From an uncultured cyanobacterium (GTDB taxonomy: Bacteria; Cyanobacteriota; Cyanobacteriia; Thermostichales; Thermostichaceae): a stretch of 64,000 nucleotides of DNA. The position numbers and the translations under genes are program-made. Shown in pieces: positions 1 to 8,288 of this stretch. Every line of letters starts with the position of its first letter. The stretch's first letter is position 1. The notes beneath the pieces are model-generated. The model searched no databases, was not told the DNA's origin, and saw nothing but the letters and a program-made list of their open reading frames with translations. Location of the stretch: contig CALFBB010000025.1 in assembly GCA_937944885.1 (NCBI GenBank), forward strand, positions 62,001 through 126,000, in the 5' to 3' direction.

Positions 1-8
1 CCAAGCTA

Positions 9-1610
9 TTGCTAGCAGAAGACCGGTTCTCGCAGGGTGCTACACACCGCTACGCTACTGCTGGCTTGAGTCTGGTTGCGATTGGACTCCTCTGCCTGGG
101 ATCCCCCAACCGCTGGTTGCACTGGTTTCCGGGGGCGCTGCTGGGCTTGGCACCCCTCTTTGAGCTCTGCGAACAACGGCAGGGATGGCGGCGGCTGCGC
201 CTGGTCTATGGTCTTTGGTTCTGGGTTTGCCTCTATGCCTTCTGGGTGGATCCCTTTTCGGTGCAGGTGCTCAGCCTGGGGGAGATTCTGGGTGGCGTTG
301 TGGTTGCTCCCCTGATCCCGCTTTTTTTTACGGCTGCTACGCTGCTGAGTCTCAGCTTCAGTCGGCCCTTGCCTGCGTGGGCCCGTCCCCTGGGTATAGC
401 CACTGTCTGGACAGGGTTGGATGGGCTGCTAGGTTTGCTATGGTGCCCAATTCCTTTCCATTGGGGATCCCTGTTGTTTGACTGGCCTCTGGGGATCCAG
501 ATTGCCGATGTGACCGGCATTTGGGGGGTAACCTTTTTTGCGGTTTTTGTGAACGGGGTGCTCTGGCAGCTGGCAAAGCAGGGCTGGCACCTGGGGAAGG
601 TCGGATCTTCTGCGGCAAGGTGCTACGCACCGCTATCGCGAACGGCTGGTGTGAAGAACTCCAGCTTCTGGTCTAGCTTGGCTTGTGGATTGGGGCTCAG
701 TGGACTGGTTTTGGGCTACGGCGCTGTGCGGCTGGCCCATTTTGATGCTCTGGCTGCTGCTCAGCAGGATCCCCGCTTCCGAGTGGGAACTGTACAGCAG
801 GTGGCCTGGCTAGAAGCAGATCGCAGTTGGGAGTATCGCCTACAGCGCTACCAGGAGCTGCATAATCTTTCCCGACAGGCAGTGGAGCAAGGGGCAGAGC
901 TGGTGATCTGGCCGGAGGGAGCCCTGCGGGCGCGGCTGCTCAATACAGGCTTAGAACCCTATGTTCTTGAGCCAATGCAAGGGATCCTGCCCCCTCAGGG
1001 GGCGCTGATTACCGGAGCCACAGAACCGGATCCCCGCACCGCAGATTGGCCGGAGGAGCGGAAGCGTTTTTTCAATACGGCTCTCCTGTTTGATGCACAA
1101 GGGAATCTGCTGGATTGGTTCGGCAAGCAGTGGATCTTTCCCTATTTTGAATCGGGGCGCTATGTACCCTCACCGGATGGTTACCGACCGCTGGCAGCAG
1201 GGGAGCGTTTTGGCGCTTTGGGGGTGATGATTTGTCTGGAGAGTGTCTTGCCGGCCCCTAGTCGGCGGCTAACCGCCCATGGAGCTGAGTCTTTGGTCGT
1301 CATCTCGGACGATAGCTGGTTTGGCAATAGCCATTGGCCGATGCTGCACGGTAGGCTCTCGGTTTTTCGGGCCGTTGAAAATCGCCGTAGTGTTGTCTTT
1401 GTCAACAACACCGGCGGCAACCTGGTGGTGGATCCCTCGGGGCGGCTGCAACAGGTGGGTCCGATTTTTCAACAGGGAGTCCTCACAGGGGAGGTGATGC
1501 GGCGCTCAGAGCTCACCTTCTACAACCGCAGCGGGGATTGGCTGGCCTGGCTAACCTTGGGATTGACCTTGGGTTTGTGGCGTTGGCAAGTTGACAAGCA
1601 AGTTTTGTGA
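9..1610 (+). CDS. lnt: Apolipoprotein N-acyltransferase
   Basis: Inner-membrane enzyme that moves an acyl chain from phospholipid to the N-terminal cysteine of diacylated lipoproteins, the last step of lipoprotein maturation. About 533 residues: N-terminal hydrophobic helices (roughly residues 17-240) followed by a nitrilase-type domain. The Glu-Lys-Cys triad is visible: E303 in WPEGA, K373 in FGKQW and C409 in MICLES, followed by the conserved ISDDSWFG. The start is uncertain: TTG at 9 is the first possible start in the window, no stop precedes it, and the true start may lie upstream. Two copies of a short hairpin-forming repeat (around 35-59 and 612-642) lie in the coding sequence and add residues around 11-17 and 201-215. 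Ends convergently with prfC, with 154 bp between and no clear terminator. Confidence 0.88.
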   Translation: MLAEDRFSQGATHRYATAGLSLVAIGLLCLGSPNRWLHWFPGALLGLAPLFELCEQRQGWRRLRLVYGLWFWVCLYAFWVDPFSVQVLSLGEILGGVVVAPLIPLFFTAATLLSLSFSRPLPAWARPLGIATVWTGLDGLLGLLWCPIPFHWGSLLFDWPLGIQIADVTGIWGVTFFAVFVNGVLWQLAKQGWHLGKVGSSAARCYAPLSRTAGVKNSSFWSSLACGLGLSGLVLGYGAVRLAHFDALAAAQQDPRFRVGTVQQVAWLEADRSWEYRLQRYQELHNLSRQAVEQGAELVIWPEGALRARLLNTGLEPYVLEPMQGILPPQGALITGATEPDPRTADWPEERKRFFNTALLFDAQGNLLDWFGKQWIFPYFESGRYVPSPDGYRPLAAGERFGALGVMICLESVLPAPSRRLTAHGAESLVVISDDSWFGNSHWPMLHGRLSVFRAVENRRSVVFVNNTGGNLVVDPSGRLQQVGPIFQQGVLTGEVMRRSELTFYNRSGDWLAWLTLGLTLGLWRWQVDKQVL

Positions 1611-1764
1611 ACCTGATGGGTATCCGTATGGATCCACAGCTCCCATCGGGTGGCCGTTGGCCAGTACCCTCATCCCTCTACTGCTACTCATCATTCAATC
1701 TGAATCCAAACAGCTGACCGATGAGTATGAGTGTCCATTCTAGGTATCCACCTGAGAAAGACAC

Positions 1765-3387
1765 TTAGCCGATAGAAGACTCACTCTCAACAGTTAAGAA
1801 TGGCGCAATTTTACTGAGTTTAATCTTGGGATTGCTGCCGACAAACTGTTGTAGAGTCCACTCATTCTTGAACAAGAGGACGGGTCTTTCCTGAATATCT
1901 TTGACAATGGCCGTATTAAATAAGCTGGGAATGTTCTCCAGTGCTTCCCACCCATCCTCCACCCAGCGAGCCAGCGTGTAAGGTAACATTTCCAGACGAG
2001 TCTCCACACCGTACTCACTTTGCAGACGGTACTGCACCACCTCAAACTGCAACTGACCCACTGCTGCGACGATAGGATCCCGCTTCGACTCGTCAATCGA
2101 ATACATGATCTGTACCGCCCCTTCTTCTCGCAGCTCACTCACTCCCTTCTGGAACTGCTTAAACTTAGAGGGGTTGGGATTTTTTAAGTAGGCAAATAGC
2201 TCCGGAGAAAAGCTCGGGATCCCTGAATAGCACAATTTAGGACCGGTGTAGATGGTATCTCCAATTGTAAAGATCCCAGGATTATTAAGACCAATGACGT
2301 CCCCAGGATATGCCTCGTCAATAGAGACTCGCTCTTGAGCAAATAACTTTTGTGGGTAAGAAAGGCGAACACTGCGGTTAAGTCGGGCATGATTAACCAC
2401 CATATCTTTCTCAAACTTTCCAGAGCAAATGCGCACAAAAGCAATGCGATCTCGATGGCGGGGATCCATATTGGCTTGCAACTTAAAGACAAACCCTGTA
2501 AATTCAGGGTGTTCGGGTGGAATTGGCCCTAGAGTGCTCTCATGAGCCACAGGTGGCAGGGAATACTCTAAAAATGAATTGAGAAATAGCTCCACCCCAA
2601 AATTGGTCATGGCACTACCAAAAAAGACAGGGGTTTGCTTGCCGGCGTGCACCTGCTTCAGATCCAAACTGGGCATTAAGCCATCCAACAGCTCCAGCTC
2701 TTCCTTGAATTGGTAGTACAGATCTTTCTCAATCAATTCCTCAATCTGGGGATCCCCCAGCTTAATCACGGTGTCCTTGACGCGCACCCGGCCCTTGGCG
2801 ACCCGCTCAAAAAAATGAAACTCCTGAGTGCGGCGATCAAACACCCCCACAAACCGATCCCCAGAGCCGATCGGCCAGTTAACAGGATAGGGTTTCAGAC
2901 CCAGTTCTGTCTCGATTTCATCCATCAGTTCCAAGGGATCCCGAGTGGGCCGATCCATCTTGTTCATGAAGGTAAAAATCGGCAGTGACCGCATTTGGCA
3001 GACTTCAAACAGCTTGCGGGTCTGGGTTTCTAGCCCTTTGCCAGCATCTTCTAGCATCACTGCATTGTCGGCAGCAGCCAGCGTGCGGTAGGTATCTTCA
3101 CTAAAATCTTGGTGACCGGGGGTATCCAGTAGGTTGAGGCGGATGTTGCGGTAATCAAATTGCAACACAGTGGAGGTAATAGAAATACCACGCTGTTTTT
3201 CCAGCTCCATCCAATCAGAGGTAACCCGCTTTTGGGCACGGCGGGCCTTCACTGCTCCTGCTTCCTGAATAGCCCCCCCGTAGAGCAAGAGTTTTTCGGT
3301 GAGGGTGGTTTTCCCGGCATCGGGGTGGGAAATGATGGCGAAAGTGCGCCGCCGCTCTGCCTCCTTGGCCAAATCGAGTGCTTGCAT
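1765..3387 (-). CDS. prfC: Peptide chain release factor 3 (RF3)
   Basis: Translational GTPase that recycles RF1/RF2 from the ribosome after peptide release. At 540 residues it is close to the usual 525-540. Near the N-terminus the P-loop reads SHPDAGKTT, switch II reads [16 protein letters not shown], and the G4 motif is NKMDR followed by PTRDP, which fits RF3 rather than EF-G. The ATG at 3385-3387 begins [18 protein letters not shown], as in the family. The gene stands alone, with about 190 bp without a gene upstream before the 244 aa ORF. No frameshift or missing motif seen. Confidence 0.95.
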   Translation of the reverse strand: MQALDLAKEAERRRTFAIISHPDAGKTTLTEKLLLYGGAIQEAGAVKARRAQKRVTSDWMELEKQRGISITSTVLQFDYRNIRLNLLDTPGHQDFSEDTYRTLAAADNAVMLEDAGKGLETQTRKLFEVCQMRSLPIFTFMNKMDRPTRDPLELMDEIETELGLKPYPVNWPIGSGDRFVGVFDRRTQEFHFFERVAKGRVRVKDTVIKLGDPQIEELIEKDLYYQFKEELELLDGLMPSLDLKQVHAGKQTPVFFGSAMTNFGVELFLNSFLEYSLPPVAHESTLGPIPPEHPEFTGFVFKLQANMDPRHRDRIAFVRICSGKFEKDMVVNHARLNRSVRLSYPQKLFAQERVSIDEAYPGDVIGLNNPGIFTIGDTIYTGPKLCYSGIPSFSPELFAYLKNPNPSKFKQFQKGVSELREEGAVQIMYSIDESKRDPIVAAVGQLQFEVVQYRLQSEYGVETRLEMLPYTLARWVEDGWEALENIPSLFNTAIVKDIQERPVLLFKNEWTLQQFVGSNPKIKLSKIAPFLTVESESSIG

Positions 3388-3575
3388 AGGGATCCTTACT
3401 CCAAATCACAGCCTGATTCCGGTCAAAACAAAGAAAGTTGGCCAGTGTCAGCCAAGTATCCATCGAATCAGGGCGGAGAGAGCACAAGCAAAAAGGCAGC
3501 AAAGGTAAGCAAGGTAATTTGACCCTAGCACAAGAACCCTGACTTTGTTGTTCTGCATACAGAGCCAGATCAAAA

Positions 3576-4310
3576 TCAAAGCAGGTGCTGCTCGTTTAGA
3601 AGCTGCTCGATGGTAGCAATGGTGTGGTTTTGGCTAATCACCAGCCGCTCTACGCGAATGCGGTGAGCCTGCAGTAGACAGTCCTGCTGCACCGGCTTGG
3701 GCAGTTGCTCCCAGTGATCCAGCAAAACTTCAACGAGAATCTCTCCCGGTAGGCCAGTGCTGGTTTGTAGGGATCCCAGTTTTTCAATCGTATGGACAGA
3801 ACATTTGAGGGTGAGCTCTTGTAGGCCCAGTTCTGCATCCAGAGCCTGACGCGGATCCGCTAGACTTGCCACCGGATCAAGCATGGGTGAACCCGGTAGG
3901 GGAGCAACCTTATCATTCCGACATAGCCCATTGCCGTTGGCGTTGTCGGTACAGACAGAAGGCAACTTGGCTGGCCTGACCAATTCAGCCTGACCGACAG
4001 GGGAAGGCACTGCCGAGGCGGTGCTCCTCTCAATCTCCACAGGATGGGGTACCGACTCTGGTGGAGGATCTTCGGGTGGAGCAGCAGCAATGGCCAGAAC
4101 GGACTCCTGGGGCGGCTTGGAGGAAAGAACAGCTGCTGGAGCAAGCGGTTCTACAGGTTCAACAGCCGCTACCCTCAAGTGAGGTGGTTTTTGAGCAGGT
4201 GGGGGGACAATCGGTTCCGGCTCCCTATTCACCCCCATACGGGAGAGCAGATCTGCTTTGGTGGGGCCGGTGGGTAGTTTTTTCTTGGGAGACTTTTTGG
4301 CGGTAACCAT
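3576..4310 (-). CDS. Putative ribbon-helix-helix partner protein of the ParA-like ATPase
   Basis: No firm family assignment. The 244 residues show three zones: a lysine-rich start (MVTAKKSPKKK), a proline/alanine-rich and probably disordered middle (about residues 25-150), and a folded C-terminus. The C-terminal zone (about 165-205) reads as a beta strand (ELTLKCS), a helix, a Gly-Leu-Pro turn and a second helix ending in LLDHWEQLP, a pattern like ribbon-helix-helix DNA-binding domains. A further helical tail ends in HTIATIEQLLNEQHLL. It begins one base after the stop of the ParA-like gene, so the two are almost certainly co-transcribed and coupled. ParA-type ATPases are usually paired with a cargo or DNA adaptor, so an adaptor role is the best inference. 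The RHH reading is by eye only. Confidence 0.6.
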   Translation of the reverse strand: MVTAKKSPKKKLPTGPTKADLLSRMGVNREPEPIVPPPAQKPPHLRVAAVEPVEPLAPAAVLSSKPPQESVLAIAAAPPEDPPPESVPHPVEIERSTASAVPSPVGQAELVRPAKLPSVCTDNANGNGLCRNDKVAPLPGSPMLDPVASLADPRQALDAELGLQELTLKCSVHTIEKLGSLQTSTGLPGEILVEVLLDHWEQLPKPVQQDCLLQAHRIRVERLVISQNHTIATIEQLLNEQHLL

Positions 4311-4311
4311 C

Positions 4312-5112
4312 TCAGCGAGCCCTCAACACAGCCTCAACGACTTCGCGATAGGGTTGAGCCAAGAGCTCCTCTCCCGACTCCAGCAAAGACCAACCCATGC
4401 TGTTGGTTTGTTGCACCACTGTGCTTTGCCGCACCGGCGTAAAAATGGGGATCCCTTGCATCATCTCAGCAAGCGCTTCCACAGCTGCTCGGGACATCTT
4501 GGTGCGGTTGTTGCCCACCCATTGCTCCCGTGTGGGAAGTACTCCCAAAAACTTGGGTACATGAAAATCCAGTTCCTCCAGTTCCTTGAGCAAAACCAGG
4601 GTGCTTAGGGCTCCCATCACCCCTTTTTGGGTACACTCAGTAGGTACCAGCAGCAGGTCAGCACTAAGAATGCTGTTGTAAGTGAGTAAGCCCTTGGAGG
4701 GGGGGCTGTCGATGACCAAAAAGTCATAGTCCGACAAAATTGGTCGCAGAGCCCGTTTCAAAAACAACTCCCGCCCTGGTTCCATGACAATGGCATCCAT
4801 CGCCCGGGACAGGCTGTAATCGCTAGGGGCTAGCCAAAGCCGTTCCTGACGATCCTCGTTCAAAGGGGGACGGATGATCTCGGTAATGGGCACGCGATCC
4901 ACCCCTGGTAAAATGGTCTCCGCAATCGTGGCCGATTCTGATAAATCCGTCCAGCCCAGCCACTGGCTTAAATTGCCCTGCGGGTCAAAATCGACAGCCA
5001 AGGTCTTGCCATGCTCGGCCAGCATGGTGGCTAAGTTGAGGGCGGCTGTGGTTTTACCGGATCCCCCACTCAAACAGGCAACGGTGACAACAAGCGCCGT
5101 TCTGCCGGACAT
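4312..5112 (-). CDS. ParA/MinD-superfamily ATPase lacking the signature lysine
   Basis: 266-residue small ParA-type ATPase without an N-terminal HTH. Such ATPases position plasmids, chromosome origins or protein cargo by forming dynamic gradients on the nucleoid or membrane. Near residue 14 the deviant Walker A reads SGGSGKTT; canonical ParA proteins have KGGxGKT, so the signature lysine is replaced by serine. Later motifs are normal: AVDFDPQGNLS (switch I/Walker A'), DFLVIDSPPS (Walker B) and VPTECTQKG. The carboxysome-positioning ATPase McdA of Synechococcus elongatus is known for the same lysine-to-serine change, so an McdA-like role is possible but not shown. The next gene, one base downstream, encodes the probable partner. 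A 10-bp palindrome (5150-5159) lies about 40 bp upstream of the start. Confidence 0.85.
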   Translation of the reverse strand: MSGRTALVVTVACLSGGSGKTTAALNLATMLAEHGKTLAVDFDPQGNLSQWLGWTDLSESATIAETILPGVDRVPITEIIRPPLNEDRQERLWLAPSDYSLSRAMDAIVMEPGRELFLKRALRPILSDYDFLVIDSPPSKGLLTYNSILSADLLLVPTECTQKGVMGALSTLVLLKELEELDFHVPKFLGVLPTREQWVGNNRTKMSRAAVEALAEMMQGIPIFTPVRQSTVVQQTNSMGWSLLESGEELLAQPYREVVEAVLRAR

Positions 5113-5257
5113 GAGTCATCCCCTCACAGTCAGTTCCCTAACACTATAGCTAGCGCTAGGCAACAGCGTTTACACTTTATGTAGGGATTGAAAAGGGATC
5201 CGATGGCACCCCCAGGACAGACCCCTCTGGGTAAAAAAGGAAGGGGGGTTTCGAGAC

Positions 5258-6442
5258 CTAAAGGGAGTGAACAAAGGCCTCTAGCCGCTGCAAGCCTTTT
5301 TCAAGGGTGGCCCGGTCGGTGGCATAAGAGAGGCGGATGCAGTGATCAACCCCAAAGGCCACGCCAGGGACGGCAGCCACCTGCTGATCCTGGAGAAGAC
5401 GCTGACAAAACTCCACAGAACTTAATCCTGTCTGGCAAATATTGACGAATACATAAAAGGCACCATCCGGTTGGGGGCAGGTCATTGCCGGTAGGCTGCG
5501 GATCCCTTGCAGCATGAGATCTCGCCGCCGGGAAAATTCTCGGCGCATTTTTTCAACAGCAGCAGCGGACAAAGGGCTGGTCAGAGCTTCTAGGGCTCCA
5601 TACTGGGCAAAGGTACAGACATTGGAGGTACTGTGGCTTTGCAGGGTAATGGCTGCATCGATAATCGGCTGTGGCCCTGCTAGGTAACCAACCCGCCAGC
5701 CGGTCATGGCATAGGCTTTGGCAAAGCCACTGCTGAGAATGGTGCGTTGGAATAGCTCGGGGGAGAGGGAGCCCAGGCTGATGTGGCGGGCTTCTCCATA
5801 GACCAACTTTTCGTAGATCTCATCACAGACCACATAAAGACCGGGTACCGAGAGGATCACCTCTGCGAGAGCTGCCAACTCCTGCCGGCTGTAAACGGCT
5901 CCGGTGGGGTTGGCCGGAGAGTTGAGAATGAGCAACTTACTGCGGGGGGTAAGGGCTTGGCGCAGCTGCTCAGGTGTCAATTTGAAGCCTCTGGCCTCTT
6001 CGGTCTGGACACGAACGACTTTAGCCCCTGCTAAAGTAACCATTTCCGGATAACTCACCCAGAAGGGCGCCGGCAGAATCACCTCATCGCCCGGATCCAA
6101 CAACACCATGGCCAGGTTAAACAGGGTTTGCTTACCGCCGTTGCTAATCATGACCTGCTCAGGGCGAAAGGGCAGGCCATTTTCCTGCTGCAGTTTCTCG
6201 GCTACCGCCCGGCGTAAGGCTGGGATCCCGGCAGTAGGGCCATAGCGGGTTTTCCCTTCTTGTAGAGCATGAATGGCAGCTGCCCGGATGTGGTCGGGTG
6301 TATCAAAATCCGGCTCACCCGCACTCAAGCTACAGACATCTAGCCCCTCCGCTTGCATCGCTTTTGCCATAGCAGAAATGGATAAAGTAGCGGAAGGTGA
6401 GAGATGGGCAACCCGTTGGGATAGGCCGGCAGCAGACACCAT
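5258..6442 (-). CDS. aspC: Aspartate aminotransferase, class I (PLP-dependent)
   Basis: Cytoplasmic PLP enzyme interconverting aspartate/2-oxoglutarate and oxaloacetate/glutamate, linking nitrogen assimilation to the TCA intermediates. 394 residues, the length of the type I-gamma subfamily. Visible motifs: SAGEPDFDTPDHIRAAA near the N-terminus, NSPANPTGAVYS in the middle, CDEIYEKLVYG (the Asp that pairs with the PLP pyridine nitrogen), and SSGFAKAYAMTGWRVGY with the Schiff-base lysine. ATG at 6440-6442. It follows the 186 aa hypothetical gene by 44 bp on the same strand, so the two may share a transcript. Some relatives also use prephenate, and sequence alone does not exclude that. Confidence 0.9.
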   Translation of the reverse strand: MVSAAGLSQRVAHLSPSATLSISAMAKAMQAEGLDVCSLSAGEPDFDTPDHIRAAAIHALQEGKTRYGPTAGIPALRRAVAEKLQQENGLPFRPEQVMISNGGKQTLFNLAMVLLDPGDEVILPAPFWVSYPEMVTLAGAKVVRVQTEEARGFKLTPEQLRQALTPRSKLLILNSPANPTGAVYSRQELAALAEVILSVPGLYVVCDEIYEKLVYGEARHISLGSLSPELFQRTILSSGFAKAYAMTGWRVGYLAGPQPIIDAAITLQSHSTSNVCTFAQYGALEALTSPLSAAAVEKMRREFSRRRDLMLQGIRSLPAMTCPQPDGAFYVFVNICQTGLSSVEFCQRLLQDQQVAAVPGVAFGVDHCIRLSYATDRATLEKGLQRLEAFVHSL

Positions 6443-6486
6443 CAGTTACAGATTCCTCTTGTTCAGGTTGGGTTAGTTTTAGGCAG

Positions 6487-7047
6487 CTAAGCTACAGCTG
6501 TCAGTAGGCGGCTGCCATCCACCAGCAGCAGCTCGTTACCCTCTCGCTCGGCCAACAGATCCCAAAATTCGCCGGCTGAGGCTGCGGGCAGAAACCCTTG
6601 CAGACGCAGTTGCAAGGGAGGAAAGTGCTTCTTCCCCTGCGGTTTCCGCCGTACCGTTACGGTGATAAACCCATCTTGAGGTTCGACAATGCCGCGAATG
6701 TTAAAGCCCTCCTCCACATCCTCAGGAGCAGGCAGGAAGGGTTCTTCCTCCCACTCTGGATCTTGCTCCTCTAGCGGCAGGGCGAGAATACGGATGACGC
6801 TGAGGCCCAAGGCTCCTCCTGGACGTGGCTGCGGCTGCACATAAAACCAGTAGGAATGTCCACTTTTGAGACAGTAGGTGAAGCGGCGGAGGAGCTCAGC
6901 TCGCCCAGGGGTAGCCGGATATTCTTCTCCACCCGGGGTAACCAACAGTGCCTGAGCATAGGTATCAGGGATTGGTTCTAGGGATCCCTTAATCAGGCCA
7001 AGGGCGCGAAACTGGTAGGGGTGGGCAGAAGCAGGCAGTGGGTTCAT
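6487..7047 (-). CDS. Conserved cyanobacterial hypothetical protein
   Basis: 186 residues, not recognised. No signal peptide or membrane segment. The first half (PYQFRALGLIKGSLEPI, then YWFYVQPQPRPGG) and the second (FNIRGIVEPQDGFITVTVRRKPQG) alternate short hydrophobic strands with charged loops, suggesting two small beta-rich modules. An acidic linker rich in Glu and Pro (about residues 93-110) separates them. It ends 44 bp before the aspartate aminotransferase on the same strand, so probably one operon. Strand alternation and composition support real coding, but no role can be given. Confidence 0.7.
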   Translation of the reverse strand: MNPLPASAHPYQFRALGLIKGSLEPIPDTYAQALLVTPGGEEYPATPGRAELLRRFTYCLKSGHSYWFYVQPQPRPGGALGLSVIRILALPLEEQDPEWEEEPFLPAPEDVEEGFNIRGIVEPQDGFITVTVRRKPQGKKHFPPLQLRLQGFLPAASAGEFWDLLAEREGNELLLVDGSRLLTAVA

Positions 7048-7205
7048 GGGCTAGCAGCAATACTGTGGGGACCAAAAGCCTTCAGCAGCACCCTTTTATC
7101 AACATGCAACTGGAGACTTGATAAGACTTGATCTAGGCTACACCAGCAGACTTGAAATTGGTCGGCAGTTTGGATACAAAACTGAGGTACCCTGTCTCAA
7201 GCCAG

Positions 7206-7901
7206 CTAATCCAGCAAAAACTGCACCCACTTGGGGGGCGGTGGCAAGGGACAGCGGAAATGCTGCATCACCAGTGCTGCCACCAGGTGCACTGTAAACA
7301 CGTAAATCAATGAGTTAAAGGCGATGAACCCCACCACCACCACCTGGATCATCCAGGGTTCCGCCACCCAGTACACCCCTAGCCGACCGAGGGAGATATC
7401 TAGCAACCCGTTGGTTAGGCCCGTCAACTGAATGGTGACGTAGACCCAAAGGTTTTCTCCCACCAGTAGGGAAGAAAGCAGCAACTGAAAAACCAAGCCA
7501 AAAGCACTGATCAGAGCACCGCTTAGCAGCGAGACATACCAAGACAACCGACGCTGCCACAGGCGAGCGCACCAGTAGCCAAGCAGGCCATAGGGAATGA
7601 CATAGAAGATGCTGCGGGTTGGCCCCATCAACACCGTTAGCAACAGGCCGGAAACCACCAAAGTCATTGCCCCTGTGCGGGGATCCCAGCGCATCACTGC
7701 CAGGGCCACCGGGATGGGAAAAAACAGGCGCACAAACGGGGCCAGCGGCGTATAGCTCAAAATCCAGATCAAGGCGGAAGTGCTGGCCAAAAAGGCCGTT
7801 TCCACCAGCTTCAGAGCCTGAGAGCGAGGCGGTGGAGGGGGCAAGGGCGGAAAATCATCCTGCACAGATGGTTGGGAGGGCAGGGGCACAATAGGGAGCA
7901 A
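7206..7901 (-). CDS. DUF2232-type integral membrane protein
   Basis: 231-residue polytopic membrane protein. After a proline-rich cytoplasmic start (a run of PPPPPP around residue 20) come about six hydrophobic segments, including ALIWILSYTPLAPFVRLFF, ALAVMRWDPRTG and VVVVGFIAFNSLIYVFTVHL. The FPIPVALAVMRWD block is typical of the DUF2232 group found across cyanobacteria and Firmicutes, whose function is unsettled (small-molecule or S-component-like membrane proteins are suspected). Downstream on the same strand, 158 bp away, is the 186 aa hypothetical. Immediately upstream, and overlapping its N-terminus, is a possible frameshifted ORF. Confidence 0.75.
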   Translation of the reverse strand: MLPIVPLPSQPSVQDDFPPLPPPPPRSQALKLVETAFLASTSALIWILSYTPLAPFVRLFFPIPVALAVMRWDPRTGAMTLVVSGLLLTVLMGPTRSIFYVIPYGLLGYWCARLWQRRLSWYVSLLSGALISAFGLVFQLLLSSLLVGENLWVYVTIQLTGLTNGLLDISLGRLGVYWVAEPWMIQVVVVGFIAFNSLIYVFTVHLVAALVMQHFRCPLPPPPKWVQFLLD

Positions 7902-8274
7902 AACACCTTTCTCAGCTTAGGCCACCCCTTGCTAAGTTGGGTGCAATTGCGGGGCGACTTCTCGAATTCCCCCTGCAGAGAACGCTGCACATCTGTCTCA
8001 GCCAAGCCGGGGATATGCACCATGACCTTCAACAGGTCCAAGCCAACCCTACCACAGTAGCTTTGCAATTTTTGCGCCACCGGCTGCGGGGATCCCACCC
8101 AAGGCGAGCCAATATATCCGCTAGGTTCTTAGGCGGAGGAACGCCTGCTAGGGGATCCCGTACAGCAAAAGGTGAGGAGACGGTCTGGTGGAGGAGCCGA
8201 GAGGAAGAAGCTAAGGGGCTAGCCTGGGATAGCTGAGGGACTCCGTCCTGCTGTCGCGATTGGTTCTCCACCAT
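7811..8274 (-). pseudogene. Possible frameshifted or decayed ORF
   Basis: Two overlapping minus-strand frames join into one sensible protein only if the frame changes near 8090-8100. The upstream frame (from ATG at 8274) ends its sensible part with NLADILARLGWDP, and the downstream frame continues PQPVAQKLQSYCGRVGL, then DLLKVMVHIPGL. The junction falls in a GGATCCCC run, so a lost base, programmed -1 slippage or a read error could all explain it. The downstream frame runs to 7811 and overlaps the start of the DUF2232 gene. The first residues are encoded inside a dispersed repeat (8238-8263), so the true start may be later. Family not recognised. Confidence 0.3.
8238..8263. repeat. Dispersed repeat family A, copy 1
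   Basis: About 26 bp sharing CTCCGTCCTGCT and a GCGA(T/C)(T/C)GG end with 36055-36080 and 37073-37098. This copy overlaps the first codons of the possible frameshifted ORF. Confidence 0.5.
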
Positions 8275-8288
8275 ACATAGACGTACAT

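Noticed and set aside
3576-5112. Definite annotation as mcdA-mcdB
   Set aside because: Only the Walker A substitution and gene pairing support it; the partner looks RHH-like and carboxysome genes are not adjacent. Kept as a hypothesis only.
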